64,000 bases of DNA from an uncultured Clostridia bacterium (GCA_947627005.1 CANQUJ010000009.1:21613-85612), one strand, 5' to 3'. Counted from the first letter of the stretch, positions 43,139 through 51,245 are shown. The notes: generated from the sequence alone by a model not told the origin. Made by a program: numbers and translations.

Positions 43139-44255
43139 AAAATCCGATTGGGCGGTTATCGCGATCTTCGCCGTTCTGATTTTTATAAACGCGCTCTCTT
43201 GGCTTTCGACCTCTTTCTCGGATTTCTACGTTCAAAAGATCTATCCGATATACAGCGCCGCGCCGATTTTTTTGGCGGGGCTGCTGCCATTCTCACTCGG
43301 CGAATTTATGATAATAATCTTCGCGCTTGCGGCGATAGTCGGCGTTCCGGCGATAATAATCTTCGTGATAGTCAAGCGCCGCGACGACGCAAAACTTAAA
43401 AAGGTCCTTTCCGTTGCGGCGAGGATTTTAAGCTGGGTCTTCGCCTACGTCTTCGCGACAGAAACCTTGGGCTGCTTCGTTATGTATCACTGCACAAAAT
43501 TCTCCGACCGCTACTTCGAGCCGGTCGAGCACAGCGAAGAGCTTTTATTGGACACGCTCTCGGCTTTCAGCGACCGAATAGCCGAACTTAGCGTTAAATT
43601 TGACCGAAACGATGACGGCTACATCATAGTCGGCGACCCCTCGGAGGACTGCTGCGAGGCGATGAAAAGCCTTAGCGCCGAATATTCGCAGCTTGGGGGG
43701 TATTATCCCAAGCCGAAGAAAATAATCAACTCGTTCTTTATGTCGCAAGAGGGGATTATCGGCTTATACATACCTTTCGCGTTTGAGGCGACATATAACA
43801 CCGACATTCAGCCGATAGCGGTCGCAGACACCCTTTGCCACGAGCTTGCGCACCTTAAGGGGATAATTCAAGAGGACGAGGCGAGCTTCGTCGCGATAGT
43901 CGCGTGTTTGAAATACGGCGGCGACGAGCTTAAATATTCCGCCTGCCTCGACGCTTTCTACTATCTGTATAAAAACGCCCTCGAACTTAAAGGGACCGAA
44001 TACGAAGACCGCCTTTGGGAAGCCGTTTCGCCGATCCCGCAGCAGGTTTGGGACAACGACATAGGCTCGTTTACCGCCGATTATTGGGAGAAAAACAAGG
44101 ATAAGGAGATAATTCCGACCGAGACGGTCGCGGCGATTTCGGAAAAGCTGACCGAGGCGAACCTTACCATGAACGGCGTTAAAGACGGCATAAACGCCTA
44201 TAACCGGGTGGTCGAGCTTTTGATGGACTACTACGGCAACGGCGGCGAGGTTTAA
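43119..44255 (+). CDS. DUF3810 family membrane protein with HExxH motif
   Basis: A 378-residue protein with three N-terminal hydrophobic segments and a large domain that contains DTLCHELAHLKGIIQEDEASFVA, a gluzincin-like HExxH..E zinc site. Together with YPKPKKIINSFFMSQ and GLYIPFAFEATYN this matches DUF3810. It is likely a membrane-bound metallopeptidase (inference; no substrate known). The ATG at 43119 overlaps the CDF gene by 20 nt and has GAAGGAG upstream, so co-expression is likely. Confidence 0.83.
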   Translation: MKKTKLKKSDWAVIAIFAVLIFINALSWLSTSFSDFYVQKIYPIYSAAPIFLAGLLPFSLGEFMIIIFALAAIVGVPAIIIFVIVKRRDDAKLKKVLSVAARILSWVFAYVFATETLGCFVMYHCTKFSDRYFEPVEHSEELLLDTLSAFSDRIAELSVKFDRNDDGYIIVGDPSEDCCEAMKSLSAEYSQLGGYYPKPKKIINSFFMSQEGIIGLYIPFAFEATYNTDIQPIAVADTLCHELAHLKGIIQEDEASFVAIVACLKYGGDELKYSACLDAFYYLYKNALELKGTEYEDRLWEAVSPIPQQVWDNDIGSFTADYWEKNKDKEIIPTETVAAISEKLTEANLTMNGVKDGINAYNRVVELLMDYYGNGGEV

Positions 44256-44334
44256 AAAATGCACAAAATTCCGGCCGGCGATTTGTCGCTTCGGTCGGAA
44301 TTTTTCGCGCTCTATACTTTTTGACATAAAATGC

Positions 44335-44362
44335 TTGACTTTTTGTCGCTCGGGTGTATAAT
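44335..44362 (+). promoter_or_regulatory. Sigma-A promoter of the first secreted-protein gene
   Basis: TTGACT (44335-44340) and TATAAT (44357-44362), spacer 16 bp. From the -10 box to the ATG it is identical to the promoter region at 45218-45281. Confidence 0.83.
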
Positions 44363-44417
44363 TAGAGATGAATTTGGGCGACTCTGCCCGAGTTCTAAAA
44401 ATAAGGAGGAATTATTT
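44363..44417 (+). promoter_or_regulatory. Conserved leader of the first secreted-protein gene
   Basis: Contains the hairpin GGGC-GACTCT-GCCC and the ribosome site AAGGAGG. It is identical, base for base, to 45224-45278. A 17-codon frame starts at 44368 (ATGAATTTGGGC) and ends in a TGA that overlaps the main ATG. Confidence 0.7.
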
Positions 44418-45122
44418 ATGAAAAAAATTCTTGCAGTCGTTTTGGCCGCCGTTATGGTCATGGCGATGAGCGTATCCGCTTTCGCGGCCGACGATGAGGT
44501 TATCTTTGAATACACCGCTCCGTTCGCTGTTGAAATCGGATGGACTATTCTTCTCAACTCCACCAGCGAAGAGGCTGCTGCTTTCCATGAGGCAATTCAG
44601 ACCGAAGGCGCCGTCATCAAGATGATCGGTTCCGATCTTCCCGAAGACGCTTATGTCGACGGCGAGGGGCACTCTTGGTTCCAGCTCGCCGGGCAGGACG
44701 ACGTCGATTGGGGCGATCCTCTTGTTAAGACCGAAGACATGGGCGAAACCTATGAGTTCACCGACGCGGGCTACGTCATCACCTGCCCCGCCAAGCCCTA
44801 CTATGACGCTATGGTCGCCACCGGAAGAGAGCCCTCTCACTTCAACCTCACCCTTAACGCCGGCAACTGGACCGACAAGGTTGCTACCCATGTAACCCTT
44901 CAGGTAGTTGTTCCCGCTGTCGCCGAAGCTCCGGCCGATGACGCCGCCGCAGAAGCGCCCGCAGACGATACCGCCGCAGAGACTCCGGCAGAGACTCCGG
45001 CCGAGACTACCGCAGAGACTCCGGCCGAGACTACCGCCGAAGCCCCCGAGACCGGCCTTGCTTTAGCGGTTATCCCCGCTGTTGTCGCTATGGCCGCCGC
45101 GGTTGTTTCCAAGAAGCACTGA
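44418..45122 (+). CDS. Secreted protein with C-terminal membrane-anchor tail (paralogous tail, copy 1)
   Basis: A 234-residue protein with a clear signal peptide (MKKILAVVLAAVMVMAMSVSAFA, cut near residue 23), a mainly beta-predicted extracellular domain of about 150 residues of no recognised family, an Ala/Pro/Glu/Thr linker built from PAETTAE-type repeats, and a C-terminal ETGLALAVIPAVV helix ending KKH. The tail layout (xTG, hydrophobic helix, basic end) resembles sortase-type or related anchor signals. It shares promoter, leader and tail with the next gene. The strong ribosome site suggests high expression. Confidence 0.78.
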   Translation: MKKILAVVLAAVMVMAMSVSAFAADDEVIFEYTAPFAVEIGWTILLNSTSEEAAAFHEAIQTEGAVIKMIGSDLPEDAYVDGEGHSWFQLAGQDDVDWGDPLVKTEDMGETYEFTDAGYVITCPAKPYYDAMVATGREPSHFNLTLNAGNWTDKVATHVTLQVVVPAVAEAPADDAAAEAPADDTAAETPAETPAETTAETPAETTAEAPETGLALAVIPAVVAMAAAVVSKKH

Positions 45123-45138
45123 TTTAATTAAATCGAAG

Positions 45139-45165
45139 AAAAGAGGGGGAGACCCCTCTTTTTTT
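45139..45165 (+). terminator. Terminator of the first secreted-protein gene
   Basis: AAAAGAGGGG-GAGA-CCCCTCTTTT followed by more T. The same stem recurs at 45982. Confidence 0.85.
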
Positions 45166-45195
45166 GCGCATTTTAAACTTTTTGGAGCAAAACTC

Positions 45196-45223
45196 TTGAC
45201 TTTTTATCACGTCGGTGTATAAT
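45196..45223 (+). promoter_or_regulatory. Sigma-A promoter of the second secreted-protein gene
   Basis: TTGACT (45196-45201) and TATAAT (45218-45223), spacer 16 bp. The following 55 bp to the start codon equal those of the first copy. Confidence 0.83.
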
Positions 45224-45278
45224 TAGAGATGAATTTGGGCGACTCTGCCCGAGTTCTAAAAATAAGGAGGAATTATTT
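45224..45278 (+). promoter_or_regulatory. Conserved leader of the second secreted-protein gene
   Basis: Exact copy of 44363-44417, with the same GGGC/GCCC hairpin and AAGGAGG. Confidence 0.7.
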
Positions 45279-45965
45279 ATGAAGAAAATTTTAGCAGTTA
45301 TGATGGCTTTGGCAATGGTTCTTTGCCTCGCCGTCTCCGTTTCTGCGGAAGAAACCGTTCTCTTTGAGGGCGACGTTACCCTTAAGGGCGAAAACTACTG
45401 GTGCATGGTTACCACTCTTGCCACCAACGACAACTACAACGGCCAAGTAATCCCCATGCCCGAGGATTGGAGCACAGTTTCCAAGATCGTTCTTACTTCC
45501 GACACTCCGTTTACCTTCGGTATCAGATTGGCCGACGGTAACTGGGATCAGCCCGAGACCGCTGTCGCCAAGTATGAAGTCAACTTCGCCGAGTCCAACG
45601 TTTTGGTCGTCGACGATCAGACCGTTCAGAAGAGCGACGGTAGCGGCGTTGCCGTTCCTGAGTTCCTCGTAGCTATCTCCGCCGCCGATGGAGTCGACTA
45701 CACCGTTCACTATGTAATCTACGGTGAAGCCGCTGCCGCCGATGCTCCCGCCGCCGAAGATACTTCTTCCGACGAAGCCGCCGAGGCTCCCGCTGACGAT
45801 ACCGCCGCTGCCGATCAAGGCACCGAAGACGGCACCGCCGCCGACAACAACACCGTAGCCCCCGAGGATACTTCCTCTGCCGAGGCTCCGTCTACCGGCC
45901 TTGCCTTAGCGGTTCTTCCCGCTGTTGTAGCTATGGCCGCGGCCGTTGTCGCCAAGAAGCACTGA
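45279..45965 (+). CDS. Secreted protein with C-terminal membrane-anchor tail (copy 2)
   Basis: A 228-residue protein with a signal peptide (MKKILAVMMALAMVLCLAVSVSA), an extracellular domain of about 130 residues (starting EETVLFEGDVTLKGENYW) that differs from copy 1, an acidic Ala/Asp/Thr-rich linker, and a STGLALAVLPAVV tail ending KKH nearly identical to copy 1. The domain may be a beta-sandwich for ligand binding, but no family is recognised. The gene has its own promoter and terminator, so the pair arose by duplication of expression and export modules around different cores. Confidence 0.78.
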   Translation: MKKILAVMMALAMVLCLAVSVSAEETVLFEGDVTLKGENYWCMVTTLATNDNYNGQVIPMPEDWSTVSKIVLTSDTPFTFGIRLADGNWDQPETAVAKYEVNFAESNVLVVDDQTVQKSDGSGVAVPEFLVAISAADGVDYTVHYVIYGEAAAADAPAAEDTSSDEAAEAPADDTAAADQGTEDGTAADNNTVAPEDTSSAEAPSTGLALAVLPAVVAMAAAVVAKKH

Positions 45966-45981
45966 TTTTAGTCTGAATCGC

Positions 45982-46008
45982 AAAAAGAGGGGGAAACCCC
46001 TCTTTTTT
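45982..46008 (+). terminator. Terminator of the second secreted-protein gene
   Basis: AAAAAGAGGGG-GAAA-CCCCTCTTTTTT, almost the same as the stem at 45139. Confidence 0.88.
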
Positions 46009-46009
46009 G

Positions 46010-46038
46010 TTGACTTTTTGCGCGGCGGGGCTTATAAT
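46010..46038 (+). promoter_or_regulatory. Sigma-A promoter of the serine hydrolase gene
   Basis: TTGACT (46010-46015) and TATAAT (46033-46038), spacer 17 bp. Confidence 0.82.
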
Positions 46039-46069
46039 TTTCTTATATCAAAGAGGGGAGAGGTTTAAA

Positions 46070-47242
46070 ATGCCGCTTAACTACAAAGAAATCATCAGAA
46101 CCGAGATCGAAGACAGGCGGTTTGCCGCCGGCGCGAATCTCCTTGTTTTAAAAGACGGCAAAGAGCTTATCTACGAAGAATACGGCTATCGCGACCTTGA
46201 GAATAAAATTCCTTTTTCGCGCGATACGATAATGCGGCTCTATTCGATGTCAAAGCCGATAACCTCGGCGGCGGTTATGATTTTGGTCGACAGGGGGCTT
46301 TTGGACCTCGCCGACTGCCTCTGCTGGACGATGAAGGGGTGGTCGCCGGCGTATTATATCGACGAAAACGGCGAGAGGAAAAAATCCACCCGCGAGATAA
46401 TGGTTAAAGACCTTATGAATATGACCTCTGGGATTCCCTATCCCGGGGGCGAGGGCGCCTCGGCGCAAGTCGCCGAAGTTTTTGTCGAGCTCGACCGGCG
46501 GCTTCGCAGCGACAACCCGATGACGACCAAGGAATTTTGCGAGAAGATCGGCGGCTGCGACCTTTGCTTCAACCCCTCGGACAGGTTTATGTACGGCGCC
46601 TCGGCGGATATTCTGGGAGGAGTTATCGAAAACGTTTCGGGAATGAGCTTCGGGGAATTTTTGAGAGAGAACATCTTCGAGCCCCTCGGAATGGAGGACA
46701 CAGGCTTTTGGATCCCGCCGGAAAAGCGCGGCAGGCTTGCGAAGGTTTATCGGACGAACTACGCAGAATGGAAGGTCGAGCATTGCCCGACGAACCACCT
46801 TGGGATAGATTACGCTCTCGACCGCGAGCCGGCGTTTCAGTCGGGCGGGGCGGGCCTTGTCTCGACCCTTGACGACTACGCGAAATTCGCGGCGATGCTT
46901 CACAACGGCGGCGAACTCAACGGCGCGAGGATACTATCGGAAACGGCGGTCAAATATATGACCAGCCCGAGCCTTACCGAGGAGCAGCGAAGGGGACTTG
47001 ACTGGCAGGGGCTTTCGGGATACAGCTACGGCAACCTTATGCGAAACCTCGTCGACCCCGGGCAGGCGGTGACCTTTGGTGAAAAGGGCGAATACGGCTG
47101 GGACGGCTGGCTCGGCTGTTTCTTCGCAAACTATCCGCAGAGTGGGCTTACGATTTTGATCGGAACCCAGCGCACCGACTGCGGGACCTCGGCCCTTGCG
47201 CGAAAGCTTGTGAATGCCGTCCGCAGGGACATTTTGGGATAG
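46070..47242 (+). CDS. Serine hydrolase, beta-lactamase/class C penicillin-binding fold
   Basis: A 390-residue enzyme with the SxxK catalytic motif YSMSKPITSAA near residue 65, a tyrosine motif FMYGASADILGGVIE in the place of YxN, and a late GEYGWDGW region. There is no signal peptide, so it is cytoplasmic and more likely an esterase or amidase than a resistance enzyme. Substrate unknown. The ATG at 46070 follows GGGGAGAGG; a longer frame from 46007 overlaps the promoter. Confidence 0.87.
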   Translation: MPLNYKEIIRTEIEDRRFAAGANLLVLKDGKELIYEEYGYRDLENKIPFSRDTIMRLYSMSKPITSAAVMILVDRGLLDLADCLCWTMKGWSPAYYIDENGERKKSTREIMVKDLMNMTSGIPYPGGEGASAQVAEVFVELDRRLRSDNPMTTKEFCEKIGGCDLCFNPSDRFMYGASADILGGVIENVSGMSFGEFLRENIFEPLGMEDTGFWIPPEKRGRLAKVYRTNYAEWKVEHCPTNHLGIDYALDREPAFQSGGAGLVSTLDDYAKFAAMLHNGGELNGARILSETAVKYMTSPSLTEEQRRGLDWQGLSGYSYGNLMRNLVDPGQAVTFGEKGEYGWDGWLGCFFANYPQSGLTILIGTQRTDCGTSALARKLVNAVRRDILG

Positions 47243-47247
47243 CGCAT

Positions 47248-47271
47248 GCCCCCGGCTTTCGGGGGCTTTTT
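47248..47271 (+). terminator. Terminator of the serine hydrolase gene
   Basis: GCCCCCG-GCTTT-CGGGGGC followed by TTTTT, just after the stop. Confidence 0.88.
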
Positions 47272-47412
47272 CGCTTAGGTTGGGCTTTTTTTCGCGCTTC
47301 GCGCGCTCGGCGGAGCCCGAACGCCGCTGCGCGGCGTTCCCCGCGGCCTGCGGCCGCGGGCGCGCCCCCCGCAGGGGGGCGCGGGGGGCTCCGCCCCCAC
47401 AGCGCGGACTTT
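47272..47412. repeat. GC-rich palindrome cluster
   Basis: No gene seen. Contains GAACGCCGctgcGCGGCGTTC, CCGCGGCCtgcGGCCGCGG, CGCGCCCCCCgcaGGGGGGCGCG and a GGGGGCTCCGCCCCC palindrome, then a run of T and AAAAAGTTGG. Same type as 31499, 49576 and 60997. Confidence 0.65.
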
Positions 47413-47465
47413 TTTTAAAAAGTTGGAAATCGGATGAAGAAATTATGAAATTTCGCGCGATTTGA

Positions 47466-47493
47466 TTGACTTGACGGCGAATATGTGTATAAT
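47466..47493 (+). promoter_or_regulatory. Sigma-A promoter of the carbohydrate-binding protein gene
   Basis: TTGACT (47466-47471) and TATAAT (47488-47493), spacer 16 bp. Confidence 0.8.
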
Positions 47494-47526
47494 AAAAAAA
47501 GAATCCTGTATCGGGAGCGTGGTTAA

Positions 47527-49539
47527 ATGTCACAAAAAAGAAACAAAAAGAACGTCTCCGCGGCGGCGGTAATAGTCGTCGCGGTGATAATCATTATACT
47601 CGCGGCTGCGCTTATTTTCATCTTCGGCGGAAGCGGCGAGGCGCTGTCGAATATTAAAAACGACGTCGTCGGCGACAATGTCGACGGCAAACACAACGAC
47701 GTCGGGGAAGATCTTATCGGCTCTTCCGAGCTGCCTGACGCCACCGTTCCGGTTCAAGAGACTGCGGCCGAGGGGAGCACCGTTATAACCCTTAGCGACG
47801 GCGGTATCAACATCGAGGGATCGGGGGCGGTCGCCGAGGGAAGCTATCTTAAAATAGTCAATGGCGGAACATATTCGATCTCCGGAAGCCTTTCGGACGG
47901 CAGGATCGCGGTAAGGGCCAAGGGCGAGGACGTCGTTCTGATCCTAAACGGCGTAAGCGTTTCATGTTCCGATTCCGCGCCGCTATACGTCAACAAGGCC
48001 GAATCGGTGACCCTTCTTTTAAACGGATCCGCCGAAAACGTCTTCACCGACGGCACGAGCTACGACTATTCCCTTGAATACGGCGATGCCGCAGCCGAAG
48101 AGCCAAACGCCTGCATATTCTCTAAGGCGGATCTCATCATAAGGGGCACCGGCTCGCTTAAAGTCAACGCGAATTATAACAGCGGGATCATCGGGAAGGA
48201 CACCCTTCAGATTTTGAACACCACCGTAACGGTCGACGCGAAAAACAACGGTATCAACGGAAAAGACAGCCTTACCGTCCAAAATTCCACCTTAAGCGTT
48301 ACCGCCGGCGGCGACGCGTTAAGGTCGACCCAAGAGAACGACCCGAACCTTGGCTGGGCGAATTTCGTCGACTCTAACGTATACCTCGTCTCGGGCGAAG
48401 ACGGCATGCAGATCGAGCGGGGGATAACCGTCACAAACTGCTCGATGAGCGTTAAGGCCGGATACGGTGCGACCTCCGTTCCGACCGACACGAGCCAGAA
48501 GGGCCTTAAGAGCGTTCAGGGCGGTATCACCGTAAACAGCGGCAGCTTGGTTATTGACTCTACCGACGACGCCTTCCATTCGGCGGGCGACATAAACGTC
48601 AACGGCGGCGATATTTCGGTCGCGACCGGCGACGACGCCGTTCATTCCGACGCGAACATCTATATCTCGGGCGGAAAGCTCGACATTCCCGACTGTCACG
48701 AGGGCCTTGAGGGCGCTCTTATAGAAGTCTCGGGCGGCGAGGTTTATATAGTCGCCGACGACGACGGAATCAACTCTTCGGGCGGAACCGACGCTTCTTC
48801 GGCCGATATGCGCGGCGCGTTTATGTCGGACGGATCATACCTCGGCATTTCGGGCGGATATGTTTATATCAACTCGCAGGGCGACGGTATCGACTCTAAC
48901 GGAGACATCTATATGTCCGGCGGAACGCTTATCATAAGCGGTCCCGAGCGCGAGGGCGACGGCGCGATAGACTATAACGGCGACTTCCACGCCGACGGCG
49001 GCCTGCTGTTTGCCGCGGGCTCTGCCGGAATGGCGCAAGCCCCCGACAATATGATGATCAACGCCATAAGCGTAACCTTCGACAAGACCTTAGAAGCCGG
49101 AACCTATATCTGCATTTCGGGCGAGGGCAGCGAGTTTGTCTTCAAACTTGAAAAACAGGCAGGAAACATAGTCTTCAGCTCGCCCGAGCTTAAGACCGGC
49201 GGCGAATACACCGTCTCGTACGGCGGAAAGTATTCCGGCGAGGTTGAAAACTGCGTCTGCTCCGGCGGAAAATACTCCGGCGGAACCGAGCTCGCGATCG
49301 TCACCATAACCGAGGGCCTCAACTCTTACGGAAGAGTAGGCATCGGCGGAACTATGGGCGGCGCAGGCTTCGGCGAAGCGGGAAGATTCGGCGGAATGGG
49401 CGGCGAGGGCCACAGAAGCCCGTTCGGCGGCAGGGGAGGACAAGGCGACCCCAACGGCGGACAAGGCGGCAACCCGCCCGAACCCCCGCAGGGCGAAACT
49501 CCGCCCGAAGGCGAAGCCCCGCCCGAGCCCCCGCAATAA
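47527..49539 (+). CDS. Membrane-anchored beta-helix carbohydrate-binding protein (DUF4353, Cthe_2159-like)
   Basis: A 670-residue protein with an N-terminal membrane anchor (VIVVAVIIIILAAALIFIFGG, about residues 16-36), then a long right-handed beta-helix with repeated short strands such as INVNGGDISVATGDDAVHSD, IYISGGKLDIPDCHEG and GDIYMSGGTLIISG. The segment VVLILNGVSVSCSDSAPLYV with LNGSAENVF matches the Cthe_2159 family, which binds cellulose and pectin-like acids and Ca. The last 80 residues are Gly- then Pro/Glu-rich. A glycan-binding surface role fits the nearby xylan genes (inference). Confidence 0.83.
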   Translation: MSQKRNKKNVSAAAVIVVAVIIIILAAALIFIFGGSGEALSNIKNDVVGDNVDGKHNDVGEDLIGSSELPDATVPVQETAAEGSTVITLSDGGINIEGSGAVAEGSYLKIVNGGTYSISGSLSDGRIAVRAKGEDVVLILNGVSVSCSDSAPLYVNKAESVTLLLNGSAENVFTDGTSYDYSLEYGDAAAEEPNACIFSKADLIIRGTGSLKVNANYNSGIIGKDTLQILNTTVTVDAKNNGINGKDSLTVQNSTLSVTAGGDALRSTQENDPNLGWANFVDSNVYLVSGEDGMQIERGITVTNCSMSVKAGYGATSVPTDTSQKGLKSVQGGITVNSGSLVIDSTDDAFHSAGDINVNGGDISVATGDDAVHSDANIYISGGKLDIPDCHEGLEGALIEVSGGEVYIVADDDGINSSGGTDASSADMRGAFMSDGSYLGISGGYVYINSQGDGIDSNGDIYMSGGTLIISGPEREGDGAIDYNGDFHADGGLLFAAGSAGMAQAPDNMMINAISVTFDKTLEAGTYICISGEGSEFVFKLEKQAGNIVFSSPELKTGGEYTVSYGGKYSGEVENCVCSGGKYSGGTELAIVTITEGLNSYGRVGIGGTMGGAGFGEAGRFGGMGGEGHRSPFGGRGGQGDPNGGQGGNPPEPPQGETPPEGEAPPEPPQ

Positions 49540-49547
49540 AAGATTTT

Positions 49548-49575
49548 GCCCCGATTTTATCGGGGCTTTTCTTTT
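49548..49575 (+). terminator. Terminator of the carbohydrate-binding protein gene
   Basis: GCCCCGAT-TTT-ATCGGGGC followed by TTTTCTTTT. Confidence 0.88.
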
Positions 49576-49696
49576 GAGCGTTTTAGCGGCGAAGCTCTCT
49601 GCCGGCCCCCCGGGGGCCGGCAGAGCCGCGGGGCGGTGCACCGCGGCTTCTCGCGCGCGCAGCGCGCGAGAAGAGCTTCGCCCCGGGGACCCCCCA
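49576..49696. repeat. GC-rich palindrome cluster
   Basis: No gene seen. Contains CTGCCGGCCCCCcgGGGGGCCGGCAG (14 bp or so per arm), CCGCGG..gtgca..CCGCGG, and TTCTCGCGCGCgcaGCGCGCGAGAA. Arms end in GAAGCTCT and AGAGCTTC, which pair across the whole cluster. Confidence 0.68.
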
Positions 49697-49727
49697 ACTT
49701 TTCTCCTCAAAACCGTAAAAAAACCTA

Positions 49728-49756
49728 TTGCGCCGCGCGCAAGACTGTGCTATAAT
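49728..49756 (+). promoter_or_regulatory. Sigma-A promoter of the DUF1292-GH8-GH43 group
   Basis: TTGCGC (49728-49733) and TATAAT (49751-49756), spacer 17 bp. Confidence 0.72.
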
Positions 49757-49813
49757 CAATCAAGCTTGCGCGAGCGCGCAAAAGCGAAGTCAAACCTAAA
49801 AGGGGGCGCTGAA

Positions 49814-50098
49814 ATGGCGGAAAAGGCCATAATGACAGTCATCAACGAGAACAACGAGATCATGGACGTAGACGTTCTGTTCACATTTAAAAACACCGCG
49901 ACCGGCAGGTGCTATATCGTTTATACCGAGAATACCACCGACGAAAACGGCGACACCGAGGTTTTCGCCTCGATATTCGACCCGGAAGACAAAACCCTCG
50001 CCCTCTCGCCGATAGAGACCGAAGAGGAATGGGCGGTTTTGGAAGCTAAGCTTCGCGAATACGAGCGCGCACACGGCGAAGGGGGCCTTGCTTCATGA
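49814..50098 (+). CDS. DUF1292 domain protein
   Basis: A 94-residue acidic protein of the family often found in Firmicutes near ruvX/yrzL. Motifs are DVLFTFKNTATGRCYIVYTE and a closing EEEWAVLEAKLREYE. Function is unknown. It has its own promoter; the ATG at 49814 follows AAAGGGGGC. Its stop overlaps the GH8 start by 4 nt, so it is translationally coupled to a glycosidase, an unusual setting for this family. Confidence 0.85.
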   Translation: MAEKAIMTVINENNEIMDVDVLFTFKNTATGRCYIVYTENTTDENGDTEVFASIFDPEDKTLALSPIETEEEWAVLEAKLREYERAHGEGGLAS

Positions 50099-51225
50099 TT
50101 AACCTTTTTTCAAAATTGGGGATACCGCAGTCAGAGATAGACAAGAAAATCTCCGATACCTTTAACACGATGTTCTACGGCGCCGAAGACGAGCGAATCT
50201 ACCACCCGGTCGGCGACGATATGGCTTATATCGAAGACACCGGAAACGTCGACGCCCGAACCGAGGGAATGTCCTACGGAATGATGCTCTGCGTTCAGCT
50301 TAATAAAAAGGCGGAGTTCGACCGCATTTGGAAGTGGGCGCTGACCTATATGTATATGACCGAGGGGCGGCACGCGGGCTATTTTGCCTGGAGCTGCAAG
50401 CCGGACGGCGCTAAAAACTCCTACGGCCCCGCGCCGGACGGCGAGGAATATTTTGCCGCGGCGCTGTTTTTCGCCTCTTCAAGATGGGGCGACGGCGAGG
50501 GGATATTCAACTACTCCGATTGGGCGAGAAAGATCCTTCGCGACTGTATCCACCGGGGCGGAGAGGGCGATAAGCCCGGCCTTACTATGTGGGACTTAAA
50601 CAACCGCCTCATAAAATTCGTGCCCGAGGCGGACTATACCGACGCCTCCTATCATCTCCCGCACTTCTACGAAGTCTTCGCCGAAAGGGCCAATCTTCGC
50701 GACCGTGAGTTTTGGCGCGAGGCCGCGACCGCGAGCCGCGAATACCTCCGCAAAGCCTGCCACGAAAAAACCGGCCTCTGCTCGGACTACGCCAACTACG
50801 ACGGCAGCGTTTTGGCCAAAAGCTTCAACCCCAACGCCGGCCTTCATTATTCCGACAGCTACCGAACCGTATACAACATCGCCCTCGATTGGGCGTGGAA
50901 CAAAGCCGACCCTTGGCAGCCGGAGGAATGTCGCAGAGTTCAGAAATTCTTTGAAGACGCCTGCGAAAATTGGGACAGCGTTCCGCACCCCGACGGCAGC
51001 TTTACCGCCGAGAAGGCGATGCACCCCTTGGCGATAAAATCGACAAAGGCGGCCGCCTCTATCGCCGCGCTCGAGGGCGCAAACGAAGAGGAAAAAGCCC
51101 TCGCCGAGCGGCTTGTAAAAGAATTTTTCGAGACCCCGCCGAGAACCGGCAACCGAAGATACTACGACAATTTCCTATACATATTCTCCCTGCTTATGCT
51201 CGCGGGGGAGTATAAAAAGTATTGA
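50095..51225 (+). CDS. Glycoside hydrolase family 8, exo-oligoxylanase type
   Basis: The 376-residue (alpha/alpha)6 enzyme would remove xylose from the reducing end of xylo-oligosaccharides. The general acid Glu57 lies in DARTEGMSYGMM, followed by FAWSCKPDG and PAPDGEEYFAAAL. HYSDSYRTVYNIALDWAW carries the region of the catalytic base. The lack of a signal peptide fits Rex-type intracellular enzymes rather than secreted GH8 endoglucanases. It is followed 20 nt on by GH43. Confidence 0.9.
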   Translation: MINLFSKLGIPQSEIDKKISDTFNTMFYGAEDERIYHPVGDDMAYIEDTGNVDARTEGMSYGMMLCVQLNKKAEFDRIWKWALTYMYMTEGRHAGYFAWSCKPDGAKNSYGPAPDGEEYFAAALFFASSRWGDGEGIFNYSDWARKILRDCIHRGGEGDKPGLTMWDLNNRLIKFVPEADYTDASYHLPHFYEVFAERANLRDREFWREAATASREYLRKACHEKTGLCSDYANYDGSVLAKSFNPNAGLHYSDSYRTVYNIALDWAWNKADPWQPEECRRVQKFFEDACENWDSVPHPDGSFTAEKAMHPLAIKSTKAAASIAALEGANEEEKALAERLVKEFFETPPRTGNRRYYDNFLYIFSLLMLAGEYKKY

Positions 51226-51245
51226 GATTTTTTAAGGAGGATATC

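Noticed and set aside
46070..47242. Antibiotic-resistance beta-lactamase
   Set aside because: It lacks a signal peptide and a clear YxN and KTG set; it fits the broad serine hydrolase family.
47934..49500. Repeated GGC/GGCGA-rich DNA in the beta-helix gene, at first suggestive of a satellite
   Set aside because: It simply encodes the repeated strands of the beta-helix and the Gly-rich tail; repeats follow codons.
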